Origin: Bacteroidia bacterium
Lineage (GTDB): Bacteria > Bacteroidota > Bacteroidia > M30B66
Assembly (NCBI GenBank): GCA_018401705.1
Contig: JAGYKL010000019.1
Location: 1 to 64,000 of the forward strand
Direction: 5' to 3'
DNA length: 64,000 bases
Below the pieces are notes generated by a model, which had not been told where the DNA came from, made no database searches, and saw nothing but the letters and a program-made list of their open reading frames with translations. Numbering within the stretch: the first letter of the stretch is position 1; the number at the start of each line of letters is the position of its first letter. Shown here one piece after another: positions 1 through 10,027 of the stretch. The position numbers were made by a program, and so were the translations under genes.

Positions 1-182
1 GCAATTGAGAGTAAAATTCCCCAGGTTTTTGACTTATATCTTTTTATAAGCAGAATAAGAATAACAAAGTAAAGAGGAATTGCAGTGAATTTTCCGCTGA
101 TGATAAACATGAAGCTATCAGCCCAGCTTGTATGAGCTTGGTTAATCAGGTTGAAATATGCAAAATCAAATTCCTTAAGCAT
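1..182 (-). CDS. PAP2-family (phosphatidic acid phosphatase-like) membrane protein, N-terminus only, truncated by window edge
   Basis: Reverse-strand reading [60 protein letters not shown], typical of the PAP2 N-terminus; its ATG overlaps the obgE stop (TAATG). Confidence 0.6.
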   Translation of the reverse strand, partial: MLKEFDFAYFNLINQAHTSWADSFMFIISGKFTAIPLYFVILILLIKRYKSKTWGILLSI

Positions 183-1177
183 TAAACTGAGGGTTGAAGC
201 GATTGCCAGATTTTATCTTTTAATTCAACTAAACCTTCTCCGGTAGGGGAAGAAATGAATACATAAGGAATATCAGGTAGGTCCTTTTTGATTTCAGTTT
301 TTAGTTCCTCATCAAGCAAATCGCTTTTGCTTATTGCCAAAAGATAATTTTTATCAAGGAGCTCAGGATTAAAAGTTTTCAGCTCATTGAGCAGAATGTT
401 GTATTCTTCTTTAATGTCTTTTGAATCGGCGGGAATCACAAATAATAAGGCTGAATTTCTTTCAATATGCCTCAGGAATCTAAGCCCTAAGCCTTTTCCT
501 TCAGAAGCTCCTTCTATGATTCCTGGGATATCGGCCATTACGAATGATTTGTAATCACGATAAGCTACGATACCTAAATTGGGCACCAGGGTGGTAAAAG
601 GATAATCTGCAATTTCTGGTTTTGCTGCCGAAAGGCAGGATAAGAGAGTTGATTTTCCTGCATTGGGGAAGCCAACTAAACCAATGTCTGCAAGCACTTT
701 TAATTCCAGAATTTTCCAAAGGTCAGCTCCCGGTTCTCCCGGCTGCGCAAAGCGAGGCGTTTGAAGTGTGGGTGATTTAAAATGGTGATTTCCTAAACCT
801 CCTCGACCTCCAGGAACAATGATTTTTTCTTCCCCGTCTTCGGTTATTTCAAATTCAATTTCACCGGTTTCGGCATCGCGAGCAACAGTGCCTAATGGAA
901 CATCTAAAATAATATCTTCTCCATCTTTGCCATGCTTTAGTGCACTGCTTCCATTTCCGCCGGGCTCGGCGATAACATGTTTTCGATACTTCAAATGCAG
1001 AAGTGTCCACATTTGCGTATTTCCTCTAAGAATTATGTGACCACCTCGTCCGCCGTCACCGCCATCGGGCCCTCCCTTTGCTGTGTTTCTGTCGCGATGA
1101 AAGTGCATAGAACCGGCACCACCTTTTCCAGAACGGCAGCAAATTTTCACATAATCAACAAAATTTGAATCGGCCAC
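182..1177 (-). CDS. obgE: GTPase ObgE/CgtA
   Basis: 331 aa ORF; Gly-rich Obg fold ([28 protein letters not shown]), G1 [10 protein letters not shown]3 [10 protein letters not shown]. Confidence 0.97.
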   Translation of the reverse strand: MADSNFVDYVKICCRSGKGGAGSMHFHRDRNTAKGGPDGGDGGRGGHIILRGNTQMWTLLHLKYRKHVIAEPGGNGSSALKHGKDGEDIILDVPLGTVARDAETGEIEFEITEDGEEKIIVPGGRGGLGNHHFKSPTLQTPRFAQPGEPGADLWKILELKVLADIGLVGFPNAGKSTLLSCLSAAKPEIADYPFTTLVPNLGIVAYRDYKSFVMADIPGIIEGASEGKGLGLRFLRHIERNSALLFVIPADSKDIKEEYNILLNELKTFNPELLDKNYLLAISKSDLLDEELKTEIKKDLPDIPYVFISSPTGEGLVELKDKIWQSLQPSV

Positions 1178-1248
1178 TTGATTGGTATTAATTTAAAATT
1201 TCAATGCGCAAAACTACGATTACCACTGATAAGAATTGCCATAAAACA

Positions 1249-1277
1249 GAAAATCCCCGCCAAAAGCGAGGATTTTC
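1249..1277 (-). terminator. Hairpin terminator-like element downstream of peroxiredoxin
   Basis: GAAAATCCCCGCcaaaaGCGAGGATTTTC inverted repeat between the prx stop and obgE start. Confidence 0.7.
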
Positions 1278-1292
1278 ATGGTATTGATTCAA

Positions 1293-1925
1293 TTAGTGAG
1301 CAGATAAATAGCTAGCTACACCTTCATGAGATTCTTTCATTGCATCTTCACCTTTTTTCCAATTGGCAGGACAAACTTCTCCGTTTTCCTCAAAATACTG
1401 AAGTGCATCAATCATTCTAAGAGCTTCTTCAACGTTACGACCTAATGGAAGATCATTTACAAGCTGATGACGAACAATTCCATCTTTATCAATTAAGAAA
1501 AGACCTCTGTAAGCAATCATAGGTCCTGTTGTGGTTAATTCATCGTCTTCATTGTAATCGTATTCTCCAAACAATACTCCATAATTCAACGAAATTGTTT
1601 TTGTTGTATCTGCTACAATTGGGTATGTGATTCCCTGAATTCCACCATGAGCTTTAGGCACCTGAAGCCATCCCCAATGAGACTGCTCAGTATCAGTAGA
1701 ACAAGCTACTACTGCAACATTTCTAGCTTCAAACTCAGCAAGTTTTTCCTGAAAAGCGTGTAGCTCAGTTGGGCAAACAAAAGTGAAATCTTTTGGGTAA
1801 AAGAAGAAAAGCACATGCTTGTTTCCAAGATATTGCTCAAGAGAAAAATCTTCAACGATTTCTTCTCCGTTAATTACTGCCTGGGCAGTGAAACGTGGTG
1901 CTAATTTTCCAACAAGTACTGACAT
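1293..1925 (-). CDS. 2-Cys peroxiredoxin (AhpC/Prx type)
   Basis: FYPKDFTFVCPTEL motif and C-terminal GEVCPANW resolving Cys. Confidence 0.95.
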   Translation of the reverse strand: MSVLVGKLAPRFTAQAVINGEEIVEDFSLEQYLGNKHVLFFFYPKDFTFVCPTELHAFQEKLAEFEARNVAVVACSTDTEQSHWGWLQVPKAHGGIQGITYPIVADTTKTISLNYGVLFGEYDYNEDDELTTTGPMIAYRGLFLIDKDGIVRHQLVNDLPLGRNVEEALRMIDALQYFEENGEVCPANWKKGEDAMKESHEGVASYLSAH

Positions 1926-1977
1926 TTTTTCTGTGTATTTTAATAGGTTATTTGAAATTGAAAGCCTTTTTCGAGGG

Positions 1978-2004
1978 CAAAATTAATCATTATCAGGCAT
2001 CAAA
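1978..2004 (-). promoter_or_regulatory. Candidate Bacteroidota-type promoter for the peroxiredoxin gene
   Basis: On the minus strand TTTG...TAATTTTG (TAnnTTTG -7 box); spacing is shorter than the usual ~19 nt, so tentative. Confidence 0.35.
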
Positions 2005-2143
2005 CAGCGAAAATTGCTTTTTGTTTACTCGCTCTTTAGAGATGTTTATATAAGAAGGCTTTTTTACAAATGGCCTGCTGCACGAGAACTCTAAAATTAA
2101 CTCTTCAGTTTAATTATGAAGCAACTAAAAGCTGTGACTATTT

Positions 2144-2911
2144 TTAATCTAGAATCAAGACGCTAAGAATACCAAGTAAGATGGTAAGTAGCTTTATTAA
2201 GTTAAAGCGATGGTTTTGATCAGATTCAAATAAAATAGTAGTGCTGATATGCAAGAAAATTCCAATAACGAAAGCTAATGCCATCAAGCCGAAATGATCT
2301 GCACTAGCGCCTCCCTCAGGAAAAATATAGTAAGCAGCTAAAGCTCCAAGAGGAGTCATTAAGGCGAAGATTATCAGTGCTGTTAGGCTATTGGTTACAC
2401 TTTTCCCTGCGATTATGAAAAGTGTCATTAAAGTAATGGAAATGGGGATATTGTGAAAAATGATGGCAGTATATAAATCACCACCAGATTGATTAAAAAG
2501 CAGAGGGATTCCTTCAATGAAAGCATGAGTGCAAAGACCTAGCATTAGCATCCATGGGAATCTTTGCATAACCGGATGTTTATGCTCATGTGAATGATCG
2601 TGAGAATGCCCATGATGATGGCTATGATTATCGGTGTGCATGTGACCATGCTCAATTCCTCCTGAGATATAGTCTAAAAGCAATTGTAAAAGAAAGCCTG
2701 CAATGATAAGCCACCCTGTTTGGGTGGGATTATGCAAGCCTTCATAAACATCGGGTAGCAAATGAAATAAGCAGAGTGCAAGAATAAAGGCTCCACTGTA
2801 TGCCAGAAGTAGCTTTAGTAGTTTTTCATTTTTCCATTTAAAAATGAGAACCAATCCGCCGCAGGCGAAAACAGAAAATACTAAAAGCAGAAGTTTACTA
2901 AATGGAATCAT
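2144..2911 (-). CDS. ZIP family metal transporter
   Basis: Multi-TM ORF with His-rich loop (HGHMHTDNHSHHHGHSHDHSHEHKH) and ZIP motifs (HAFIEGIPL, HNIPIS). Confidence 0.9.
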   Translation of the reverse strand: MIPFSKLLLLVFSVFACGGLVLIFKWKNEKLLKLLLAYSGAFILALCLFHLLPDVYEGLHNPTQTGWLIIAGFLLQLLLDYISGGIEHGHMHTDNHSHHHGHSHDHSHEHKHPVMQRFPWMLMLGLCTHAFIEGIPLLFNQSGGDLYTAIIFHNIPISITLMTLFIIAGKSVTNSLTALIIFALMTPLGALAAYYIFPEGGASADHFGLMALAFVIGIFLHISTTILFESDQNHRFNLIKLLTILLGILSVLILD

Positions 2912-3660
2912 GCTTTACTAACTTCATAGATAAGACGCGGAGATTTTCTTGATTCAAAAGAATTCAAAGAATAATCACCAAAAACATGATTGATTTTTAG
3001 AGAAGCTCTTTTGAAATAAGCCTCAAACTCTTCTTTGCCTAGCAAACTAACCCGTTCTTCAAAATGGAAAAGCTTTCCTTGGTCGTTTACTTCAATATGT
3101 TTGATTATTCTTCCTCCTCTGATTTCTTTATATAATGTGAATTTTACTCCTTCAACTTCTTTATGCTCTTCAATTCGACCAACATATCTAATTAAATCGG
3201 CATTTAGAAAGTCGATGATTATTCTTCCTCCAGCTTTTACAGTGGCAGCCATGTTGTTTACTACAAGCTGATTTTCATGATTTCTTTCGAAGTATCCAAA
3301 ACTAGTAAAGAGATTGAAAACGTAATCATATGTATTAGTACTCAGCAATCTACGCATATCGTGTTCATAGAACCTTAAAGATTCTGATGAGTATTCGGAT
3401 GCATCTTTAATACTTTGGGAAGAAAGGTCAACTCCTGTAACATCGAAGCCTGATTTATTTAGATAAATCGAATGCCTTCCTCTACCGCAAGCAAGATCAA
3501 GCATTTTACTTTCTTTCTCAGGATTCAAATGCTGAAGCAAATGGTCGAGAAAGTAAATAGCCTCAGTATTGTCTCTGTGATTATACAAAAGTGGATAGTA
3601 TGGAGAATCAAACCATACTTGAAACCATTCTTTTGACATTGAATCCTCCATAGCCGGCAA
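2908..3660 (-). CDS. Class I SAM-dependent methyltransferase
   Basis: MLDLACGRGRHSIYLNKSGFDVTGVDLS motif I; 4-bp overlap with the ZIP gene. Confidence 0.9.
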   Translation of the reverse strand: MPAMEDSMSKEWFQVWFDSPYYPLLYNHRDNTEAIYFLDHLLQHLNPEKESKMLDLACGRGRHSIYLNKSGFDVTGVDLSSQSIKDASEYSSESLRFYEHDMRRLLSTNTYDYVFNLFTSFGYFERNHENQLVVNNMAATVKAGGRIIIDFLNADLIRYVGRIEEHKEVEGVKFTLYKEIRGGRIIKHIEVNDQGKLFHFEERVSLLGKEEFEAYFKRASLKINHVFGDYSLNSFESRKSPRLIYEVSKA

Positions 3661-3696
3661 AAGTAACTAAACAATAGAAGATTTGATAAAATAAAT

Positions 3697-3724
3697 AAGC
3701 CGGACAGATTACTCTGCCCGGCTT
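3697..3724 (-). terminator. Hairpin terminator-like element downstream of the fasciclin gene
   Basis: AAGCCGGaCAGattactCTGcCCGGCTT. Confidence 0.7.
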
Positions 3725-3743
3725 AACCAAACCTAATACTCAA

Positions 3744-6526
3744 TTATTTTACACTCAGCTTATTAACTGATGTTGAAGTATTTGTAGTTAGTTCTACAAG
3801 GTACATGCCTTTTGAAAGACCATTTAATGGAAGTTCAACACGATGCTGACCAGCACCAATTGAAGAGGTTTTCACATATAAAGTCTTGCCGCTAAGGTCA
3901 GTAATTCTGATTGTAGTTTGTTCTTGCTTATTCATGTTAAACTCAACAAAAGCAAGTTCTTCAGCTGGGTTTGGATATACGGACACCCCGCTAATTGAAT
4001 TATTATCGTTAACTGAAGTCGGCTCTGGAATTAGAACAGCATCAATAATATGAACTACTCCGTTTCCTGCCTGATTATCTGCACCAGTTACATTTGATTC
4101 GTTAATCATTACGCTTGTTCCCATGATAGAAACATCTATATCTTGACCTTGAAGTGTTTCGATCATCTGACCATCAGATAAATCTGTTGACAAAGCAACA
4201 GAGCCAACAACATGGTAAAGAAGAACATCTGTAAGAGCAGGAATATCAGCTAATAAACCATCAAGAACGCCTTCAGGAAGTGCGTCAAAAGCCGCATCTG
4301 TTGGAGCAAATACTGTTAAAGTAGCAAATGGATTTGTTAGTGCGGGCAATAATTCAGCAGCAACAACAGCAGTAACTAGCGTGTTAAATCCATTATTGAT
4401 TGCAACATCAGCAACTGTTTCAGTTGGTAAAACAACACCATTCAATACATGCACAACGCCATTATCAGACATGATATCCAGTTGCAGTTACTTGAGCTTG
4501 GTTAACAAAAACTTCGTCCATTGAGGTAAGTGTTAATTTTAATGTATTGCTTGCGCTAAGTGGTGAAACAATAGCTCAGTTTGTTACATCAGCAGCCAGA
4601 ACTTCTGTGTCAGCAATGGTAAGTTAGGATGTCAGCTAAATTTGGAAGTGCAAGAAGACCTGCAACATCAGTTCCAAGTGCAGTGGCCAAAGCATTGAAT
4701 GCATCATCTGTTGAGCAAATACAGTGTAAGTAGCTAATGGATTGGTTAATGCAGGTAATAATCTAGCTTCAGCTACGGCTGCAGTTAATGAAGTAAAGTT
4801 ATTATTGATAGCTACATCAACAACTGTTTGAACTGGTAGAACAACAGCATCTAATACATGAACAACACCGTTGTCTGACATGATATCTGTTGCAGTTACT
4901 TGAGCCTGATTTACAAAAACATCATTTTCAGTTGTAACAGTTAATTTTAAACTGTTTGATTCGCTAAGGAGGTTGAACAATAGCATTTGTTACATCAGCG
5001 CCATAACTTCAGAACCAAGAACATGGTAAGTTAAAATGTCGGCTAAGTTTGGAAGTGCTAATAAACCGATATCAGTACCTAAAGCTGCAGCGATATCATC
5101 GAAAGCTTGATTGGTTGGAGCAAATACAAAGTTAAAGTAGCAAGTGGGTTTGTTAAAGCTGGCAATAATTCAGCAGTGATAACTGCTGTTGCAATGATAA
5201 ATCCATTGTCGATTGCAACGTCAACTACTGTTTCTACAGGAAGAACTACTGCACTAATACATGAACCACACCCATTGTCAGATTCAATATCTGTTTGAAG
5301 TTACTGGGGCCTGATTAACAAAAACATCACCCGTTGAAGTAACAGTTAATTTTAAAGTGTTTGTAGCACTTAAGGGCTGAACAATAGCTCCGTTTGTTAC
5401 ATCAGCAGCCATTACCTCAGAGCCAGAACATGGTAAGTTAAGATATCGGCTAAGTTGGGAAGTGCTAATAAACCTGCAATGTCAGTACCTAAAGCAGCAG
5501 CGATATCATCGAATGCCTGATTTGTTGGAGCAAATACCGTTAGCGTTGCGAGTGGGTTATTAAAGCTGGTAATAATTCAGCAGTGATAACTGCAGTAGCA
5601 AGTGAAGAAAATCCATTATCTATTGCAACGTCAACTACAGTTTCTACCGGAAGTACTACTGCATTTAATACGTGAACCACTCCATTATCAGATTCAATAT
5701 CTGTTGCAGTTACTTGCGCTTGATTAACAAAAACATCATCAGTAGATGTTACAGTCAGCTTTAAAGTATTTGTAGCACTTAAGGGCTGAACAATAGCTCC
5801 GTTTGTTACATCAGCAGCCATTACCTCAGAGCCAAGAACATGGTAAGTTAAGATATCGGCTAAGTTGGGAAGTGCTAATAAACCTGCAATATCAGTACCT
5901 AAAGCAGCAGCGATATCATCAAAAGCTTGATTGGTTGGAGCAAATACAGTGTATGTTGCAAGTGGGTTTGTTAATGCTGGCAATAATTCAGCAGTAATAA
6001 CTGCAGTTGCAAGTGAAGAAAAACCATTATCTATTGCAACGTCAACTACAGTTTCTACCGGCAATACGACTGCATTAATTGAATGAACCACTCCGTTTGT
6101 AGCCATTAAATCAGCACCATTTACTTGTGCTTGATTTACAAAAATGTCATTTGTTGAAGTACGAGTTAACTTTAAAGTATTTGTAGTACTTAAAGGTTGA
6201 ACAATAGCTCCATTTGTCACCATTGATGACATAACTTCAGAAGTAAGAACGTGGTAAGTAAGAATATCGCTTAAGTTTGGAAGAGCCAAAACACCTGCGA
6301 TATCTGTTCCCAAAGCAGATGCGATAGCATTAATCGCGTCATCATCTGGAGCGAAAACAGTGTAGGTAGCTCCTGCATCGTTTAGAGCTGCATCAAGACC
6401 TTCCTGCTGCAAAGCTGCAGTTAACAAAGTATGATTAGGGCTCGTTGAAATGATTTGGAATGCCGTTTGGGCATTGAGTTGCAATCCGGAGATTAGAATT
6501 GCAAACGAAAATAAAATTCTCTTCAT
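3744..6526 (-). CDS. Secreted fasciclin (FAS1) repeat protein with T9SS C-terminal sorting domain; frameshifted in this assembly
   Basis: Signal peptide MKRILFSFAILISGLQLNAQ; six FAS1-like units (TYTVFAPTNQAFDD, DILTYHV, NGVVHVLNAVVLP) at ~411 bp spacing split over ORFs 5540-6526, 4636-4986 and 3744-4472; C-terminal NSISGVSVYPNPAEELAFVEF...MYLVELTTNTSTSVNKLSVK is a T9SS type A domain. Confidence 0.85.
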
Positions 6527-6673
6527 AGTAATACTATTTAGTGGTTTAGTTTAACATTGCCTCTTCAAACATACTTGCTTGTCTTTTTGTTTAATGATGT
6601 GATTGATAAATTAAACAAAAAGCCCGATAGGTTTATTTAAAGTGCTGAAAATCAACAATAAAAATTTTAAATA

Positions 6674-7840
6674 ATGTTAAACAAAAACGGAGAGATATTA
6701 ATCAGGACCTATTCGGGGCTCGAACAAATTCTCGCTGAAGAGGTAGGAAAACTTGGAGGCATTGAGCCAGAACCAATAGTTCGAGGTGTTGTTTGTGGAG
6801 GTGATTTGGGTTTTGTTTACAAGTTGAACTTGGCAATTCGAACAGGTTTAAGGGTTTTGATTCCTATTGGACAGTTTGATTTTAATTCAAATGAATCGTT
6901 TTACAAGGGAGTCTTCGAAATCCCATGGCATAATTACTTTGATGTAGATAAAACTATGATTATCGATTCTTTGCTTTTTAGCGAAAGGTTCAATAATAGT
7001 ATGTTTGTTTCTCAATTAGCCAAAGATGCTATTGCCGACAGATTTAGAAAGGAAGTAAACAAGCGCCCTTTTATAGACAGTAAAACGCCCGACATTCATA
7101 TAAGCATTTATGTGAGGAATGATGAGGTTACTGTTTATTTAGATAGTTCAGGTGAAAGTCTCCATAGACGTGGCTACCGCGCTGAGCAAGTAAAAGCTCC
7201 TTTAAGTGAAGTGATGGCTGCCGGAATTATCATGATGTCGGGCTGGTCGCACCATTTTCCATTCATTGACCCAATGACAGGCTCTGGAACTTTTTCAATT
7301 GAAGCGGCTTTAATTGCTGACAACATACCACCGGGAATATTTCGCAAAGGCTTTTCATTCATGAACTGGAAAGATTTTGATGCAGACTTATATGATACTA
7401 TCCGCGAGGGATTAGTTAGCCGAATTCAAGAAAATCATCCTGTGATTTTAGCTTCTGATAGAAGCAGAGCAGCTATTATGCGAGCTACTGAAAATGCAAA
7501 AAATGCAAATGTTGATGATGTAATACAAATAAATCATTCTTTGTTTAACAAGTTGCCAAGTCCAGAAAGGAAAAGCTTTTTGTTTATGAATCCACCTTAC
7601 GGTGAACGCCTTGAGGAAGATGACATTGAAGCTCTATATGCTGGAATTGGCTCTACATTGAAACATCATTTCGGTGGCTCTGAAGCATGGGTTTTTAGCT
7701 CTAACCAAGAGGCTCTTCAGAAAATCGGATTAAAACATTCAAAAAAGATTAAACTGTATAATGGTAGTCTCGAATGCCGTTTGATGAGATACGAAATGTA
7801 TGATGGGAGTAAAAAAACTTCTAAAAATCAAGACAAATAA
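6674..7840 (+). CDS. THUMP-domain class I SAM-dependent RNA methyltransferase (RlmL/Trm11-like)
   Basis: N-terminal THUMP-like region, FIDPMTGSGTFSIEAAL motif I, MNPPYGERL N6/N2-methyltransferase motif. Confidence 0.92.
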   Translation: MLNKNGEILIRTYSGLEQILAEEVGKLGGIEPEPIVRGVVCGGDLGFVYKLNLAIRTGLRVLIPIGQFDFNSNESFYKGVFEIPWHNYFDVDKTMIIDSLLFSERFNNSMFVSQLAKDAIADRFRKEVNKRPFIDSKTPDIHISIYVRNDEVTVYLDSSGESLHRRGYRAEQVKAPLSEVMAAGIIMMSGWSHHFPFIDPMTGSGTFSIEAALIADNIPPGIFRKGFSFMNWKDFDADLYDTIREGLVSRIQENHPVILASDRSRAAIMRATENAKNANVDDVIQINHSLFNKLPSPERKSFLFMNPPYGERLEEDDIEALYAGIGSTLKHHFGGSEAWVFSSNQEALQKIGLKHSKKIKLYNGSLECRLMRYEMYDGSKKTSKNQDK

Positions 7841-7905
7841 TTTGAAATTTTACTTTTTTCATTCGAGGATTAATGTACTTTTATGTTTTCAATTCTTATT
7901 TTTTA

Positions 7906-8097
7906 ATGAAAACAGGTACAATTAAATTCTTTAACGCAACCAAAGGTTTCGGTTTCGTTAAAATGGACGAGTCCGAACAAGAGATTTTCGTTCATGTAAC
8001 AGGTCTTATTGATCAAGTTCGCGAAGAAGACAGAGTTTCTTTCGATGTCGTGGAAGGTCGTAAAGGTCTGAATGCTATTAACGTGAAGAAGATCTAA
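7906..8097 (+). CDS. Cold-shock domain protein
   Basis: MKTGTIKFFNATKGFGFVKMDESEQEIFVHVTGL; start corrected from ORF-track 7873 to the conserved internal ATG at 7906. Confidence 0.95.
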   Translation: MKTGTIKFFNATKGFGFVKMDESEQEIFVHVTGLIDQVREEDRVSFDVVEGRKGLNAINVKKI

Positions 8098-8124
8098 TCT
8101 TTTCACTTTTCATTCATCATCTTT

Positions 8125-8153
8125 AAGCCCTCGTTAATTAACGAGGGCTTTTT
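8125..8153 (+). terminator. Rho-independent terminator
   Basis: Perfect palindrome AAGCCCTCGTTAATTAACGAGGGCTT followed by a T run. Confidence 0.85.
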
Positions 8154-8170
8154 ATTTAATGCAAGCTTGA

Positions 8171-9814
8171 TTGAGTTGGTCATTCCAATGGCAATCACGT
8201 TATTTGCAAATACTAAGATTTGATATGATGTATAGATTAGTGACAGGATTACTTCTGCTGTTCGCAGTTCCTCAGGTTTTTGCTCAAAGATATGCTAGCA
8301 AGGAAACAGAAAAGCTAGATTATCTCCTTTACTTTTTGAATAATAATTACGTTGATTCTGTTAATACACATGAAATTGTAGAAGACGGAATTCGAGCTAT
8401 GCTCAAAGAGCTAGATCCTCATTCAATCTATCTCACCAAAGAGGAGCTTAAAGAAATGGATGAGCCACTTGTTGGGAATTTTGATGGAATAGGAGTCCAG
8501 TTCAATATCCTGGAAGATACCATTGTGGTCGTAAACACTATTGTTGGAGGTCCTTCTGAGAAACTTGGGATTCTTGCTGGAGATAAGATTGTTGAAATCG
8601 AAGGGGAGAAGATGACCGGAATGAAAATCAAGAATAAAGATGTAATAGATCGCTTGCGTGGTCCTCGTGGAACAGTTGTAAAAGTTAGTATTTATAGAAA
8701 AGGAGTTAAGAAACTCATCGATTATAGTATTACAAGAGATAAAATTCCACTTACGAGTATTGATGCCACTTATATGGCTGACCCAGAAACCGGATACATC
8801 AAATTAAGCCGCTTCAGTGCCACCTCTGGTAATGAGTTCCTCGAAAGTCTTGAAAAACTTAAAAGTCAGGGTATGAAGCATTTGGTAATTGACTTAACCG
8901 GCAACGGTGGAGGATACCTTCAGACAGCAATTGATATAGCCGATCAGGTTTTAGGCGATAAGAATCTTGTAGTATACACGCAAGGAAGAACAGAAAGTTC
9001 AAGGGTCGATTATTCTTCAACTTCAAAAGGCTTATTCGAAAAAGGAAAGCTCATTGTGCTTATTGATGAAGGCTCTGCGTCTGCATCTGAGATTGTTTCT
9101 GGTGCTGTTCAGGACCTTGACAGAGGACTTATTATTGGCCGTCGTTCGTTTGGTAAAGGTTTAGTTCAGAATTCATTCCCATTTCCCGATGGCTCTGCCA
9201 TGAGAATGACAACAGCAAGATATTATACCCCTGCGGGGCGATGCATACAGAAGCCCTATGAAGATGGGGTAGAAGATTATTATGATGATCTTAATGAACG
9301 TTTCAAACATGGTGAATTTACCAATCGTGATTCAATCCAATTTGCCGATTCTCTCAAATACTACACTGTTGGGAAGAGGCTAGTTTATGGTGGTGGAGGC
9401 ATTATGCCTGATATTTTCATCTCCTTAGATACTACTGATAATTCTCGCTATTTGACAGATTTATACAGAAAAGGTGTCTTTAATAGGTTTACACTGAAGT
9501 ATGTGGATACTCATCGCGAAGAATTGAACTCATCGTATTCAGACTTCGCTAAATTCAAAAAGAGCTTCAAGGTTACGGATGATATCATGAAGGAATTTAC
9601 AGACTTTGGAACCCAAGAAGAAGTAGAGTTTGATGCTGAGGGCATTGAACGGTCAGGGCACTTTATCAAAAGACAGATTAGAGCTTTAATTGCAAATCAG
9701 GTTTGGGGAATCAACGAATATTATCAGTGTATAAATGAGGAGAACCCAATCTTAAAAGAAGCATTAATGCAAATGAAAAGCGACTCATTTAAGAATCTCA
9801 AATTGAGGTATTGA
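8171..9814 (+). CDS. S41 family C-terminal processing peptidase (Ctp/Tsp-like) with PDZ domain; likely start at ~8225
   Basis: Signal peptide MYRLVTGLLLLFAVPQVFAQ; PDZ GIGVQFNILEDTIVVVNTIVGGPSEKLGILAGDKI; catalytic region GSASASEIVSGAVQDLDRGLIIGRRSFGKGLVQ. Confidence 0.93.
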   Translation: MSWSFQWQSRYLQILRFDMMYRLVTGLLLLFAVPQVFAQRYASKETEKLDYLLYFLNNNYVDSVNTHEIVEDGIRAMLKELDPHSIYLTKEELKEMDEPLVGNFDGIGVQFNILEDTIVVVNTIVGGPSEKLGILAGDKIVEIEGEKMTGMKIKNKDVIDRLRGPRGTVVKVSIYRKGVKKLIDYSITRDKIPLTSIDATYMADPETGYIKLSRFSATSGNEFLESLEKLKSQGMKHLVIDLTGNGGGYLQTAIDIADQVLGDKNLVVYTQGRTESSRVDYSSTSKGLFEKGKLIVLIDEGSASASEIVSGAVQDLDRGLIIGRRSFGKGLVQNSFPFPDGSAMRMTTARYYTPAGRCIQKPYEDGVEDYYDDLNERFKHGEFTNRDSIQFADSLKYYTVGKRLVYGGGGIMPDIFISLDTTDNSRYLTDLYRKGVFNRFTLKYVDTHREELNSSYSDFAKFKKSFKVTDDIMKEFTDFGTQEEVEFDAEGIERSGHFIKRQIRALIANQVWGINEYYQCINEENPILKEALMQMKSDSFKNLKLRY

Positions 9815-10027
9815 AACCTGAGCTTATCATTCACCCACTTTTGATTTGCGAGTTTTTCATGAAAAGGCTAAATGCTCCTGTTGATTGCAAAATCTGATGC
9901 AATCACTTGGCTTTTATGTTATCTAAAGCCTTCAAGTTGGGTTTAAGACTGTTAACACATATAACTACTATTAGGGATTTGCCAGGATTGTTTTAATAAA
10001 GACTTTTATTAAAGCAAAATCCTCATT

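Noticed and set aside
819-1168. Plus-strand ORFs 819-1040 and 977-1168
   Set aside because: Antisense to obgE with no recognisable product.
3744-6526. CRISPR-like regularly spaced repeats
   Set aside because: The period is ~411 bp and corresponds to coding FAS1 domains, not short repeats with unique spacers.
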